Source of the DNA: Parachlorella kessleri
Lineage: Eukaryota; Chlorophyta; Trebouxiophyceae; Chlorellales; Chlorellaceae
NCBI GenBank assembly: GCA_001598975.1
Contig: BBXU01002252.1
Coordinates: forward strand, 1 to 58,889
Direction of reading: 5' to 3'
Length of the DNA stretch: 58,889 nucleotides
A program made the position numbers and the translations under genes. The notes below the pieces were generated by a model, which worked only from the letters and a program-made list of their open reading frames with translations, ran no database searches and was not told the origin of the DNA. This document shows positions 1 to 11,067 of this stretch, piece by piece (within the stretch, counting starts at the first letter, position 1; each line of letters opens with the position of its first letter).

Positions 1-33
1 GGGGGCCAACAATCAGGATGCAACCCATCTACC

Positions 34-3000
34 CTAGCTGTGACGCCGGGCCAAAGCCGGGGCCACGACAAAACCCTGACTCACCACCATGAGGTCGTCC
101 TCGTCGCCATCCTTGTCCATGCTGTGCCCCATGCTCTCGCTGCTCGCCGGCGCGGCATCGTGCATCTCGTGCTCAGCGCCTGCTGCAGACCCTGTCACGC
201 CCGCGCTGCCATCCCCCTCCCCGCCATGCCTGCTGCCGATGCTGCTGCCGGCAGCACCCACCCCAACTGTGCCACCCAAGTGGGCCCCATGGGAATCCAG
301 GGCGGGATCCTGGAGGTCCTCCAGCCCCGCGCTCTGCAGCAGCTGCTGCAGCCGCGGCGCGAAGGCTGGGCTGCCGCCTACTGCGTCCCCGGCGGGGCTG
401 CGCAGCAGGTGGCCGGGGTGGTGGAGGGCGGTGGGGGCAGAGGTGCCCAGCAGAGGGGAGCCCGCGGTGGGGGAGTAGGCCCCGGCAAAGTGGTGGGCGG
501 GAGCAGAGGTTCCCTCCAGCCCGCCTGCAGCCAGCACAAGCATTAATACATGAGGGAAGGGGGCGCTGCCTCCAGGCACCCTTTTTGCTGCAATCCCCAT
601 TACCAGCACGAAGGCCATGTCGTCTGCAAGGCGCCAACAGGCCCCACAAGTCCAGCAGTCTGGGTGATGGGCATTGCACATTCCCAAGGAAGGAACTAGA
701 CCACAATCCGACCGCCCAGCCGACAACACAAGAGGGTGACAGGGTGGTTCTCCTTCACCCCTTTCTCGGGACCATCCCACAGTGCATGGGAAAGATCTTT
801 AAACGCCCACCAACATCTGACTAACCCCATATCACACCTAGCTTGCTTGAGGAGTCTGCAGGGTGGGCTGTGCACGGTCAGGCGCGTCACTCACCAGCTG
901 ACTCCTCCGGCAAAGTAGGTGCCCCATACAGCGCAATCAGCTCCTCCGTCTCCTGCTCATTGAAGTTGCAGATCGCAGCAGCACCGCGGATCCGCCGCGC
1001 AGCAGCATCATATGCCAGGGCCGCCTCCTGCAGTGACACAGCACAGCATAGCATCAGTTAACGCTGCCTCCCACCACTCGCTGCAGGCGACAACGATACA
1101 CAAGCTTCATGTCGCCTCGTATGCTGGTACTCCCAGTAATTACTCGTGGGGGAGCATCCATGACATGACTCCTTCGGGTGACGATGGCAGCATACGAGCT
1201 AACATTAATACCATGAAGGGCGCACAGGAGAGCCACTACGGCACAAACACATCCCGCACCTCTGCCGTGTCAAAGGTGCCCAGCCACAGCCGCGCGCCTC
1301 GCGAGGGGTCCCTGATCTCCGCTGCATACTTGCCCCACGGCCGCTGCCGCACGCCCCGGTACTTGACGCCCGCGGCTCCGGCGCGTGCCGAGGAGGGCGG
1401 CGTGGCCGCCGCGACGGCGGCCGCCGCCGCCATGGCGGCGCCATGGTGGCGGTGCGCCGGCGAGCCCGCTGCGCGCTGCTTGGAGATGCCGCCGGTGGCA
1501 GGACGGTGGATCATGCGCTCAAGGGAGCCTACATGGGACCCGCCATGTGGCGTGAGCTGGGAAGACAGCGATGACGCGCGCGGCGTGAGGCCCGCTGCGC
1601 TGGGCGAGGCGGGCGGCCGCCGGACCCCGCACGCCAGCGGCGTCGACGTGGGTACCCCCGAGGGACTGCTGCCAGCGACGGCAGCAAATTGCTGCTGCTG
1701 CTGAAGCGGCACAGCGGAGCTGGGGCTGCTGCCCAGGGGCGCTGCTGCCATGCCGTTGGCAGGGCTGCGTGGGATGGTGAGCACCGGAGCAAGGCCTGAT
1801 GGGGGCGGCAGCACCAGCGATCCGGCAGGGGCGCTGCTGCTCAGCTGCTGCTGTGCCTGCTGGGCCGTCAAGCCTGGTGGCAGGCCTGCCCGCTGCTGCG
1901 CCTGCTGGTGTGCCACGTACGACGCCATGGCGGCGGCTGCCGCAGCCGCAGCGGCGCTGTTGGGTGGCGGGAAGGGTGCTCTCACCATACCGGGCGGCAA
2001 CGATAGGGGGAACCCCGGTGGCGGCCGGAATGGCGGGAACCCCGCGCCCGGGGGCGGCAAGAAAGGGGGCCGCATGAAGGGCGGCCCGCGGGGTAGCTGC
2101 TGCCCCGGCATGAACCCTGGAGGGCGGGGCCTGGGGGTGGGGACCCCAGGGGAGCTGCCAAGGCTATTGGCAGCAGGGGCGCTGCCAGGAGGCAGGCTGA
2201 GGGGCGTTATGGTCAGCTCTGGCGACGTGCCAGCCGCAAAGGGCGCTGCCGCCGGCTGCCCTCCAACACCCTGCCCTGCAAGCTGCTGCTGCTGCTGGTG
2301 CGGCACCCCCGCCGCTGCTGCCGCCCCGGTTGCTGCAATGGGAAGCGCTCCAGCCGGCACGGCTGACATGGGACCATGGGGTGGCCTCACAGCTGTCGCA
2401 GAGCTAGTAAGCGACCCCGGCGAGGCCCCCGCGGGGCTTGCTGCTGCTGCTGCTGGCAGGCTGCCTGGGGCCCCAGGGCTGACCCCCGCTAGGCTGCCTG
2501 CTGCTGGAAGGCTGCCTGGTGCGCCTGCAGGGCCGTATACAGATGCTCATTCACCGATGCACTGCCACATTGCATTCCAGTCATACGAACAAATGCGTTT
2601 CCTGCCCTAGGAAACACCGCCCCAACTCCGACAAGCACCCACTCCTCCATAGCTACATAGTGCAGCAGGAGGCAGGGGTCTCCCTGAGAATTCCTCACCT
2701 TCACCCAAACTTCTGGTGCAGTGCCTGGACCAAATGGAGACCCACTCGCTAGCCACTAACAACCAATGCTGTGTACTTGTGCCCATCCATGCGCACAGCA
2801 TCATCTAGCTGCCGACTCCCAAGACCAACCCAACATTCCTAATGCCTGGAAACAGCATGGAGGGTTGCAGCCCTGCAGAGACCATTGTAGGTTGCATCAC
2901 CCAGCCCGCGCACCTCCTGGTGTGGCCGGGCGGTGAGCGCCCAGCCCGCCATTGGCAACAGCGGGCCCTGCTGCTGGCCCCTGGCCGGGCGCTGGTGCGG

Positions 3001-3741
3001 GTATATTGAGGGGCGTGCTGGGGCGGAACATAAAGGGCGGCGGCATCACCGGCCGGAAACCCCCTGGCCCTGCAGGTGCTTCGACTCTAATTGAGAAAAT
3101 GTGCTATTAACCCCAAAGCAGACATTACAGGGCGGGAACAGCATGAGATGGGTTGGAAGCAAACCAATGCGTGCAGGATCCAAACCCCCAGAGCACAAGA
3201 CAGTAACGGCACAGCAAAGCTGCCAGGAAAACTATCCCTTCTTAATGTGGAAGTCGGGGAAGGCACCCAATGAGGGGTGGGCAAGGTGGCGAGGAGAGAT
3301 AGCAAAACTACAAAGAGCACCTCGGTCACAGGGAATAGTACAGCAAGAACTACACAGAGTGCCCTGCACTTCCACCTGGGGCACAGTGCACTGCCGCAGC
3401 CACAGTGCGGCGCCACGGTGTGGTTCCACCTCACCTGGTGCAAGCACAAACGGCCCGCTGACGGAAGCACCTCCTCGGCCTCGAGCCAAAAAGGGCGGTG
3501 GGCCCTTGCCAGGGAGCCCAGCTGGCCTGAACCCCCTTGGGCCCACAAACACCATGCCTGCCGGTACAGCTCCTGGCGGGCGCACAGTGGCATTTGCTGG
3601 GGGCTGCCAGGCCGCGTGCTGCGCCTGCTGGTGCGGCGGCGCGGCTGCCGCTGCAGGTGGCGCAGGCAGGAGGTGCGCGGGCATCCCTACCTTGGCAGCC
3701 GCCTCCGTCGGCATGGGCGGCGGCTTGACCTCAGTGCCCAT
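34..3741 (-). CDS. AP2/ERF-domain transcription factor (5 exons seen, 3' end uncertain)
   Basis: Predicted nuclear DNA-binding protein of the AP2/ERF family. Exons read on the minus strand are 3741-3435, 3069-2914, 2524-1260, 1027-895 and 524 onward; every junction is GT-AG and the phases agree (1,1,0,1). The protein is about 540 residues of Pro/Ala/Gln-rich low complexity, including a repeated PGSLPA-like unit, followed by one AP2 domain at about residues 541-600. That domain shows [29 protein letters not shown] and, across the next intron, [15 protein letters not shown], the usual conserved strands and helix. The start is the ATG at 3741; a TTACAG just upstream could instead be an acceptor for an earlier exon. 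The last exon either stops at 36-34 (783 aa in total) or is spliced at the GTGAGT donor after position 85 and leaves the window. Family assignment is firm; target genes are unknown. Confidence 0.88.
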
Positions 3742-5582
3742 TAACTGTAAGGTGCTCTGCTCTATGCACGCCCAGCCTGGCGGGCAAGGAATTTGGGAGG
3801 CGGGCTGTGGCCAGCGTTCCTGCACCGATGTGGAACATTCCTCATCCAGAGGTTATACTTTGTACCGGCAGCAGCCGCCCAGCTTCACCAGCAGCTGGCC
3901 TGGAGGGCGGGGCGGTGGCGTCGAGGGCCACCGCCGCTGCAAAGCGTACTGCCTAGAGACTCTCATCACGCTTCGCTGATCCTTGGGAGAGTGTCAGCAG
4001 ATCAGCAGCGCTAAGGCACGAACAATGGCAGCACTCTGACGTTCCCAGGGCCCCATCTCGGGCACTACCAGAACCGATTTGTAACTAGCACCACCATAAC
4101 AGGTGATCGCAACCAAAAAGCCAACTTGCAGAAAAACCAAGCTTGCGGCCGCCGCACCTAAGGCCGTGACAGCTCCGAAACCAAGGTGTCGCGTCCTCGG
4201 CTCAACAAGCTGTGCGTCAAGGTAACGAGGCTATCAGCTGTGCAGTTGTCGCCTTGGGCACGCTGGAATAGTCACCAGCGCCGCTCCAAAAGCCAGTGCG
4301 CGTTGCTACTGCGGTGCAAGTTATCGGTTTCCTAAAACAGACTTGTGACAAAGATCCTGCCATACATCGCTAGGCGAGGGTCTCGGGTGAGGAGTCGCAG
4401 GAGAAAGGGGCCGCCCTCCGCGGGAACGAGGCGCCAGCGGATGAGGTCTGTGCTGCCCTTGCATTGTGTCCTGCTAGGCAGGAGCGCCAGATTTGGTCAA
4501 GCGTGCAAAATGCGCGTAAGCTAATGGCTTTGTAACCCCCCTCAGTCAGTCTGTGCTGCCCTTGCTCCCAGAAAACTGGCTTCCCAAGGTACCACTGCCA
4601 CATCATTGATAAGAAGTAAGGGCAAGTTCAAGGCTCACAGTGGGAATACGGCGCGAGCCTTGCAACACTGCCCCATGATGGCTGCCTATGCTGACCTGAG
4701 GGAAGCTTCCACCGGATCAGTTTTGGCTTCAGCAAGGCTATTGCTGACCGCACACAAGCCTGGTTTATGGTTTGTTCGATTCCGAGCAAGGGAGGTCACC
4801 ACAGGTCCCTGAGCATTGTAAGCTTGACAGTCTGGTGACCCAGCGGTGGTCAACACAACGAGCCAGTTGCTCGCAGGGTGACGAGCTGTGCAACCTCCTG
4901 GCAGGCCGGGCCTGTATCCCAAGTGGAAGGGCCTTCCCAAGCTACAGTGCATGGCTGCAGATCAGCCTGGTCGTCACAGGCTGCTGACATGAAGCGCAGG
5001 GGGTAGCCCAACCCATACCAAAGTTTAGATACCTAGAAAACCCTGGGCACTTTGTGGGCCCACACACAGCTGGGAGGTACTGCTATGTGTGATCAAGTGA
5101 ATAATTTTGCACAGGCTACAATGCCGCCACCCCTAAGCAGGTACACATGGAAGGTAAATCTCCAGACTTTGCGGCCCACTAGAGCTCCTGCTTTTCTTTA
5201 GGGGCCAGTTGAGGATATTGAGGAAGGCAGTTACTGGCAGGTTCTACCTCAAAACCGGTGCACATGCTCTCTGACTGACTTGTTGTCCAATGGCCTTTGA
5301 AAAGCTGAAGCTAACTCTCAATGGGCGGTGCTGCTGCTCACCAACTGCTGCTGAAGGAGGAGAAGCAGAGAGAGCGTGAGGCGGGGCAGGGGCAGTGAAA
5401 TCAACAACAAAAGCACAACAGTCTGGCAGCACCCGAGTGGCGGCAGCAGAGCACGGCGGCAGCAGCACGGCATCCAGATGCAAAGACAGTCGGGGAGCAC
5501 AAGACTACTTAGCAGTGGGGGACAACAGACAAGGAAGCCATGCACTTATCTGGCTGCCGATTTTATGCTATATCCAAGCTCC
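3742..5582. other. Intergenic region upstream of the AP2 gene
   Basis: No convincing coding exon on either strand. It holds the AP2 promoter side and, at 4446-4565, a short inserted element with direct-repeat flanks (listed separately). The small open frames here lack family signatures and phase-consistent splice partners. Confidence 0.5.
4463..4548. mobile_element. Short (~86 bp) inserted element with 17-bp direct-repeat flanks
   Basis: The 17-mer GTCTGTGCTGCCCTTGC occurs at 4446-4462 and again at 4549-4565, directly flanking about 86 bases. A close relative of the inner sequence, starting GCAGGAGCGCCAGATTTGGT, lies at 34603-34674. The flanks look like a target-site duplication. The element is too short to code for anything; a non-autonomous MITE or SINE fragment is the likeliest reading. 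Confidence 0.6.
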
Positions 5583-7190
5583 TTAATTGAACTTCCCATC
5601 AAGGCAGGCAAGCAAAGGGCTCAACATAACCTGAAGTCTTGAAGAACCACAAGAACCTGAAACGTTTTGACGCAGCAGTCGACCAAAAGCTCTGTTAATC
5701 GCCTGCAACTCCATCTCTCCCATGTCTCCCAACTGTTAAGTCAGCTGCAACACCCAGTCAACAGTCGGCGCCAGCTAGGAGAGGCCGGGGGCATGAGGGC
5801 GCTGCGAGGGCAGTGGAAGAAGCATTTGGGAGCATGTGCAAGGAAAGCGGCAGGCTTGCAGTGGCGCAAGGGGCATGCCGCAGGGATGCACTGGAGGCGA
5901 GAGCCAAAAACAACAAGGCAAGCGGGGGCAGTTGACTCAGGGGCTTGGGTACTGCGCACCTTGTGCGCGGCGCCCGCCTGCAGTGTCGGAGATGGTACAG
6001 GAGGCACAGATGGCTCCTGCTGCACGTCAGCCGAAGGCTCCGGGGTGCGCTTTCGCTTCAGCTGCTGAGCAGGGCCCTACATGCGAGGGGGAGGGGTAGG
6101 AAGAAATTGCGCTGCAACAGGAAGCTTTTAGCATGGGGAGGTGGGTAGGAAGACGCAGGGGCGGCCCACGCTTCATGGCCGTGATGGGAGTGGGAGCCGG
6201 CAGACCGAGGGAGCAACGAGCCAAGCGGAGAGACCAACCCACCGATGGCAGGGGCGCCGGTGCTTCTGCTTCTGCTGCTTGTGCTTCTGCCTCTGCCTCC
6301 GGTTCTGATTCGGATTCTGGATCTGATTCTGCTAGATGTGCTCTGGCGCGCTGCTCCTCCGCCAGCCAGTACTGCATGCTTGAGTGAATGAACCCGTTCA
6401 TCTCGTCCGACAGCCGGTCCACGCTCCACTTGACTGCGGGGGCAGAGGAAAGGATGCGTGCCCTGGGACCTTCAGGCATGGAGAGGGGGGACAAGATGCG
6501 GGCTTAGCATGAGGAGCCTGGAGAGGGTTGACGCGTCAGCAGAAGGGAAGCAGCGAGATGGATCAGGAGTAGGAATCGAAGCCGGGGCACCTTGCAAGAT
6601 GCACAAAGCCCTTTGCAGGTCTTGTGCAATGCGTGGGTTCTCCCAGGATTGCAGCGGCGCGGCAAGGCCGTGGACCATCTCGTGCAGCAGGCCCACAGCG
6701 CCGGACAAGATGTTTCCCTCCTCCAGCTGAGCCAGCCGCCCCGCGATGATGTCTCGGGCCTCCCCCTTGACGAACCCGCCCTCCCTCCAGTACCATGAGG
6801 TTCTCCAGCGCCTCCACGGACCAGGGGATGCTGCAAGAGCGGGGGGCTCTAGGTCGCTCGCTAGTACAGAAGTTTCCAGAGGGCGCAGACGCAAGACGGC
6901 CCGGCGGGGAGGGGCCTGGCCCGGGCACTCACCTCATGAAGTCATGGCTTGGGTAAACTTCATCTCATCCGGCAGCAGCAAGAGCGCAGCTGCCACGTGC
7001 TTCTGTCGGCTCTTGTAATAGAGCACCGGGTCACTGCCCTCCTCCGGCCGGGCTGCTGCCTCAGGTGCCCAGCTCTGCGGCACGTTCAGGGAGACGCGCA
7101 GGCCGGGCACGATGTCCTTCTGCCCTACAGAGGAGCAGAGCAGCCAGTCCAGCTCAGCCAGGGCAGATAGGACGATAGGCTTCCACTCCA
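5583..7190 (-). CDS. Unrecognised protein, five exons, two apparent frame breaks
   Basis: A family could not be named. Minus-strand exons that fit together are roughly 7190-6933, then 6830-6591, 6433-6243, 6064-5960 and 5702-5583 (stop). Junction phases agree for the last four exons. Visible features: a helical stretch with RDIIAGRLAQLEEGNILSG, then WSVDRLSDEMNGFIHSSMQ, a Glu/Ser/Ala-rich acidic run from an imperfect hexamer repeat, and a basic KRKRTPEP motif that could be a nuclear signal. Two places need a frame change to keep protein-like sequence: near 6955-6965 (LLPDEM to YPSHDFM) and near 6780 (VEALENLMV to GGFVKGEARD). The gene is therefore either decaying or the consensus has small indels. 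The 5' exon boundary is uncertain; a CTCCTCTGTAG acceptor inside the first exon is possible. The gene diverges from the peptidase gene that starts at 7681. Confidence 0.5.
6258..6342 (-). repeat. Imperfect hexamer repeat coding an acidic Glu/Ser/Ala run
   Basis: Tandem variants of TCTGCT and TCTGAT on the plus strand; on the minus strand they encode alternating Glu-Ser, Glu-Pro and Glu-Ala within the unrecognised gene. Length variation between strains would be expected. Confidence 0.7.
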
Positions 7191-7680
7191 AGGCCCCGGC
7201 CTCTGGAGCAGTGGAGGCCGGTCGTGGGCACACTGTCCAATGGCCCCCCATGCAAGGTGAGGAAGCAAAGCGAGAGGGAGAATGTGGACACGGTGTTGTG
7301 CACGCTGATGTGCACATCAGCAACTGTTGAGCTGGCCTCTGAGCAGTGCACAACGGTCGTGGATGCACACCTTGCATGATCCACCCAAGGGCCCCCAAGG
7401 CGAGGTGAGCGAGCCGAGGGAGCAAATTTCTTGGACAAGGGAGAAATTGCAGGCAAACTGGGATTGTACGTGAGTCTTGAGGGGGGCGGGAATGGAGTCG
7501 GCCGTGCCAACTAATGATTAAGCCTTCGCAACATAGACTGGCGCCCGCGCCTTGGCCCCAGAGCACTGCTGTGGGCCATGGCGAGCACAGACTTGAAGAT
7601 GTGAACCTTAACACAGCCTTTGTGCCTGGACACAGGTGGCCTATGTCATATAAGCGAACTGAAACACTTGATCGCTCGCC
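7191..7680. other. Divergent promoter region, left edge of the M48/CUL4 tandem duplication
   Basis: No convincing exon. From about 7541 the sequence matches 10933 onward, so the duplicated unit begins here and includes the proximal promoter of the peptidase gene. Confidence 0.55.
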
Positions 7681-9816
7681 ATGGCAAACCGAGGTTGGTC
7701 CCTTGTAAGCCGGCTGAAGTTCCTAAGGAATAGGACAGTGCCAGGCCCTCAAGAGGAAGGCGCGTTAACAAGGACGGCCAAGCTGTGGCAGGTGGCACGG
7801 CTGTTCGGGACGAGTGTCGCTACATACTCTGCCTGCGACGCGGCTGCTGTAGTTGTGGCAGGCCAGGACATCTCGCTGACTGCCCAGGTACAGGGTCCTT
7901 TGTTTACGATACAGGCCTTCCAGGTCAGGGGTACGGCATGGTGCAGCTTTGAACTCAAGGTTGTAGTAGTCCAACTCTGGCTGCAGGCCGGCCTTATTGC
8001 TGTGTATGTGGGCTACGGTCCCATGGTGAGGAGCCTGACCAAGCTCGGTCATAACTCCTCATTGGCAAAGGTTTTGGACCGGGTAACTCCCAGGCCATCC
8101 CTCACCCACACGCTACCACTGCGGCTGTTTGTACCTACCCATATGGCAGCCTTTGCGCTCACCGGCTATGCAGCATACAAGCTGGGCTTTCTGGAAGTCG
8201 CGCACCACCACAGGCTCAAAAATGGCGAGTTGGAAGCGGTGCCCCTGTCTGGCAGGCTGCGCCCGGCACTGCCTGCTGTTACAGCGATGGAGCGGAGAGT
8301 GCGGAGCCAAGAGGTTGTGGGCAAGCGCAGCGATGCTGCCCTGCAAAGAGTTGCCAGAGATGGAGGTGAGCTTGAGCAGTGCGCTACCATGATGTTTCGC
8401 AGTCCAGCACTTCCTAGGGTAGAACCTACATGAGTTTGCGCTGGCAGGAGAAGTGGTAAGTGCGAAATGCCAAGGTACGATGCAGGTGTGCTGTGAGGGC
8501 AAGCTGACTGACCGAACCACCCAGTGGTACGTAGGTTGTGCAGGTAGGTTGTGCGGCGGCATGCTAGGCGCCCAGACGGCAATGTAGGCCCCTCCCTTAG
8601 GGCATGTTGGCGCAACATGATGTGCAGGCAACATGCTATTGAAGCAAAGTAGCATCTACTGTTTGCAGGGTTTTATTACCCTGCTGACCACCCGCTCACA
8701 CTGAAGGCACAGGCCATCTGTCAGCAGCTGCTGCCAGCTGCCATGCTCTTGCTGGAAGAGCATCATGGCAGAGACTCCCCCGTCGTGGCCCAGGTGAAAG
8801 GGCACTTTGCCGACTGGCAGCCTGTCATCAAGGTTTACCATGCTGAGGGCGACTCTTCCCAAGGCTTTGCCAGCCAGGGCTTCATAGCTGTGAGGGACAC
8901 GCTCAGCGTCCCTATCATAGCACATGAGCTTGGGCACACCATCTGCCGGCACGCCACAGAATCGGCGGCCAGCTCAAAAGCCTTTTCCTCGACCTGGGTG
9001 CCGTGGGCTTTCACAACCTACCTTGGACACCTGGTGACGATGCGCCCAACTGGGAGCGTGGTGCTGTTCGCTTTGGCGCGCAACATCCTCCTTTACCGGG
9101 CAACAAAGTCCCCACCAACAGTCTTGAGGAGCTCCAAGGCCAAGAAGCTGCCTGGTACAGCAAGGCTGCAGCCAGGGGACGTTGGGTACAACTCTGTGGA
9201 GTCTCCCAGCAGGGACATAGACCACGAGCTGGAGGCAGAGAGGATGGCTATGTTCATCATGGCCAGGTATGTGGCTGACCGCTGGGAATAAATGCCAAGG
9301 CTAGCTGTAGAGAACTGGTAATAATATCTAAATCCCTTGTGGCCCGTTTACGTAGGGGTATCGAGTTCTTGAAGACTCACCTGGCCAATGCTTTGCAGGG
9401 TGGGCTACAATCCAGTCCTGGTGCTGCACCATCGGGTCACATTTCCGCCGGAGCACCCTATTTATAGGGGTTTTGTCAGGTGGGAAGGGCTGTCCAAGCA
9501 CGAAGTCTCAGTGCTTGTACAGTCCCTCCAAGAGACAGCAGGCGAGCAGCCCGAGCCACTTGCAACCATCAGCAGGGCAGAGTTGGCGGCGGGTACAGAT
9601 ACAGCGTGGCCGAACTTGACCAAACTTTTGCATTGTACGCTGAGGTGCTGCCGTCAGCCATTGATGTGTTCGAGCTCCACCGGGGGCCCCAGCCTGCCGC
9701 CAAATGGCCTCCCAGGCTCCCAGGCTTCAAGCCCACGGCTGCTGGCTTGGCTACAGTTGAGAGAGTGCTTTGACTTGCACTGTGTGACACTGGGGGCAGG
9801 TGCACATAGGCGCTGA
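7681..9816 (+). CDS. M48-family (OMA1-like) zinc metallopeptidase, copy A, C terminus frameshifted
   Basis: Predicted membrane-associated zinc endopeptidase of the M48 family, closest in layout to mitochondrial OMA1. Exons are 7681-7887, 7987-8365, 8669-9266 and 9399-9816, all GT-AG with consistent phases. Exon 3 holds the zinc-binding HELGH motif (in IAHELGHTICRH) and the downstream ELEAERM, where the family usually has E-x-x-x-D; here the D is E. The basic, Ser/Arg-containing N terminus could be a mitochondrial presequence. Relative to copy B, one base is missing in the AAACTTTTG run at about 9625-9632. The last ~45 residues (YAEVLP...FKPTAAGL) are therefore out of frame and replaced by an unrelated tail ending at 9816; the original frame would stop at 9773. 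The catalytic part is intact, so the gene may still work. Confidence 0.82.
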
Positions 9817-10478
9817 GGTACTGGCCCAGTGGGCGACTGTTGAGGGTTTCTGTGGCTGGGGCCACCAGGTTGACATGACACTATTCTGCACTTTGGGGCG
9901 GTGCTAGACACGCCTGGGCTCTGCGTGCCTGACATGGACATGCCCTTTCTTTGCATCCCTTCTATTGCCGCTGGTGCGTTCCGCTATATTCTGGATGTAC
10001 AGCAGCTACATGGACATGCTTGAGGTTCATCTAGTTTTTTTGTCCTCATGGACTCGCATAGAGAAAGAAGTGCACGCCGTCAGGGACGGGTGAAGAGTCA
10101 GCCTTGCTTGAGGTGCTTTGCCACCCATGAGCCAGGTGCTGCTGGCTAGCGGCTAGCAGCCAACACCCTGCTACACTTGTGCCACCCCTGCACCGTGCCA
10201 CCTGCCTTGGGTCGATTGGAAGCATCATGCATGATAGCACCGCGGCTCAATATGACACCTGTCCCGCAGAGCTCCACTCCCTGGGCATTATCACAGGCAG
10301 GTATGGACCCCAGAGACGAACCAGTTGGCACGCAACGGAACTCTCATTAGCCAGCAATGACTATCACATACCTCCACATGTCAGTACCCCAGGCTTCTCG
10401 GCAGCTTTAGCCTATGCCCCAGCCTGTTGAAGCACCGTGAAAATCCCCTGGGGACCGGGCATCCCCGCACCTCACCAC
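9817..10478. other. Intergenic region between peptidase copy A and the CUL4 relic
   Basis: No coding exon seen. From about 10180 it aligns with the CUL4 promoter at about 13440-13700; shared blocks include CATGACACCTGTCC-like sequence and CACGCAACGGAACTCTC. Confidence 0.6.
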
Positions 10479-10594
10479 GTTATCTGACTTGGCAGGCAGG
10501 CCAGGCTTCGACAATAGCAGCTAGTGATCAAGCCCCTGCAGCTGAAGCCCCAGCTCCCAGCCAACTTCAAGGCGGCCACCTGGGCAAAGCCGCA
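10479..10594 (+). pseudogene. Relic of CUL4 exon 1 (start codon lost)
   Basis: Aligns with CUL4 exon 1 at 13703-13831. It keeps the coding for VIKPLQLKPQLPANFKAATWAK and the downstream GTGAGTGCG donor, but the ATGGCGTCCGAC start is replaced by TTATCTGAC, part of the N-terminal coding is scrambled, and no further cullin exons follow; the next unit begins instead. It is the broken end of a tandem duplication. Confidence 0.85.
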
Positions 10595-10676
10595 GGTGAG
10601 TGCGGTTGTGTGAGAGGCTGACGGAGGGTCGGCACAAAGGAGAGTTTCACCCGTTGATGAGATGCGGCGAGGCAGA

Positions 10677-11067
10677 TCAATGTCGTAGCGCTAGCATCCA
10701 CTGAAGGCAACTTGATGCGCGCTCCTAGCATGCCTGCTGCTGTCTGTACCGGTTGTGGACCACTTGCCAAGTGTGGTGGCCTGCCAAGTGGCCTAATCCA
10801 TGTGTAGGCTGCCTGGCAGCAAGGCCAGTGTGCGACGGCTTGCTATAGACTTTAAGGACTGGCTGCAACACCTGGAGCTGTTGGAATGGCACGGAAGCCT
10901 AGAGTTCCAGTGTGCAGGTAAGCTCTCTGTTGGCGCCTGCGCCTTGGCCTCGAGCATTGCCAGCCATGGCGTGCACAGACTGGAACTTCTAAACCTTAGC
11001 GGAGCCACCGTGCTTGGTTATAGTTGCTCGATGTCACATGAGTGAAAAAAAACCTTGATCGCTCGCC
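10677..11067. other. Junction between duplication units
   Basis: The stretch 10800-10920 has no counterpart in the other unit and carries an open frame (10800-11045) with a leucine-rich flavour (HLELLEWHGSLEFQCAG, HRLELLNLSG), but no second exon or family signature. From 10933 it becomes the promoter of peptidase copy B. Treated as non-coding or a gene fragment. Confidence 0.4.

Larger units (their letters stand above)
7541..10676 (+). repeat. Tandem duplication unit A (M48 peptidase + CUL4 exon 1 relic)
   Basis: Homologous in order to 10933-13912: peptidase promoter, four peptidase exons, intergenic DNA, CUL4 promoter, CUL4 exon 1 and the start of CUL4 intron 1. Similarity is imperfect, with many substitutions and small indels, so the duplication is not recent. 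Confidence 0.85.

Noticed and set aside
34..706. Overlapping open frames opposite the AP2 exons at the left edge
   Set aside because: They are shadows of the GC-rich Ala/Pro/Ser coding on the minus strand and have no family features.
10800..11045. Leucine-rich open frame between the peptidase units
   Set aside because: Single short frame with no splice partner; its 3' half is only duplicated peptidase promoter sequence, which at 7541 is not open in the same way.
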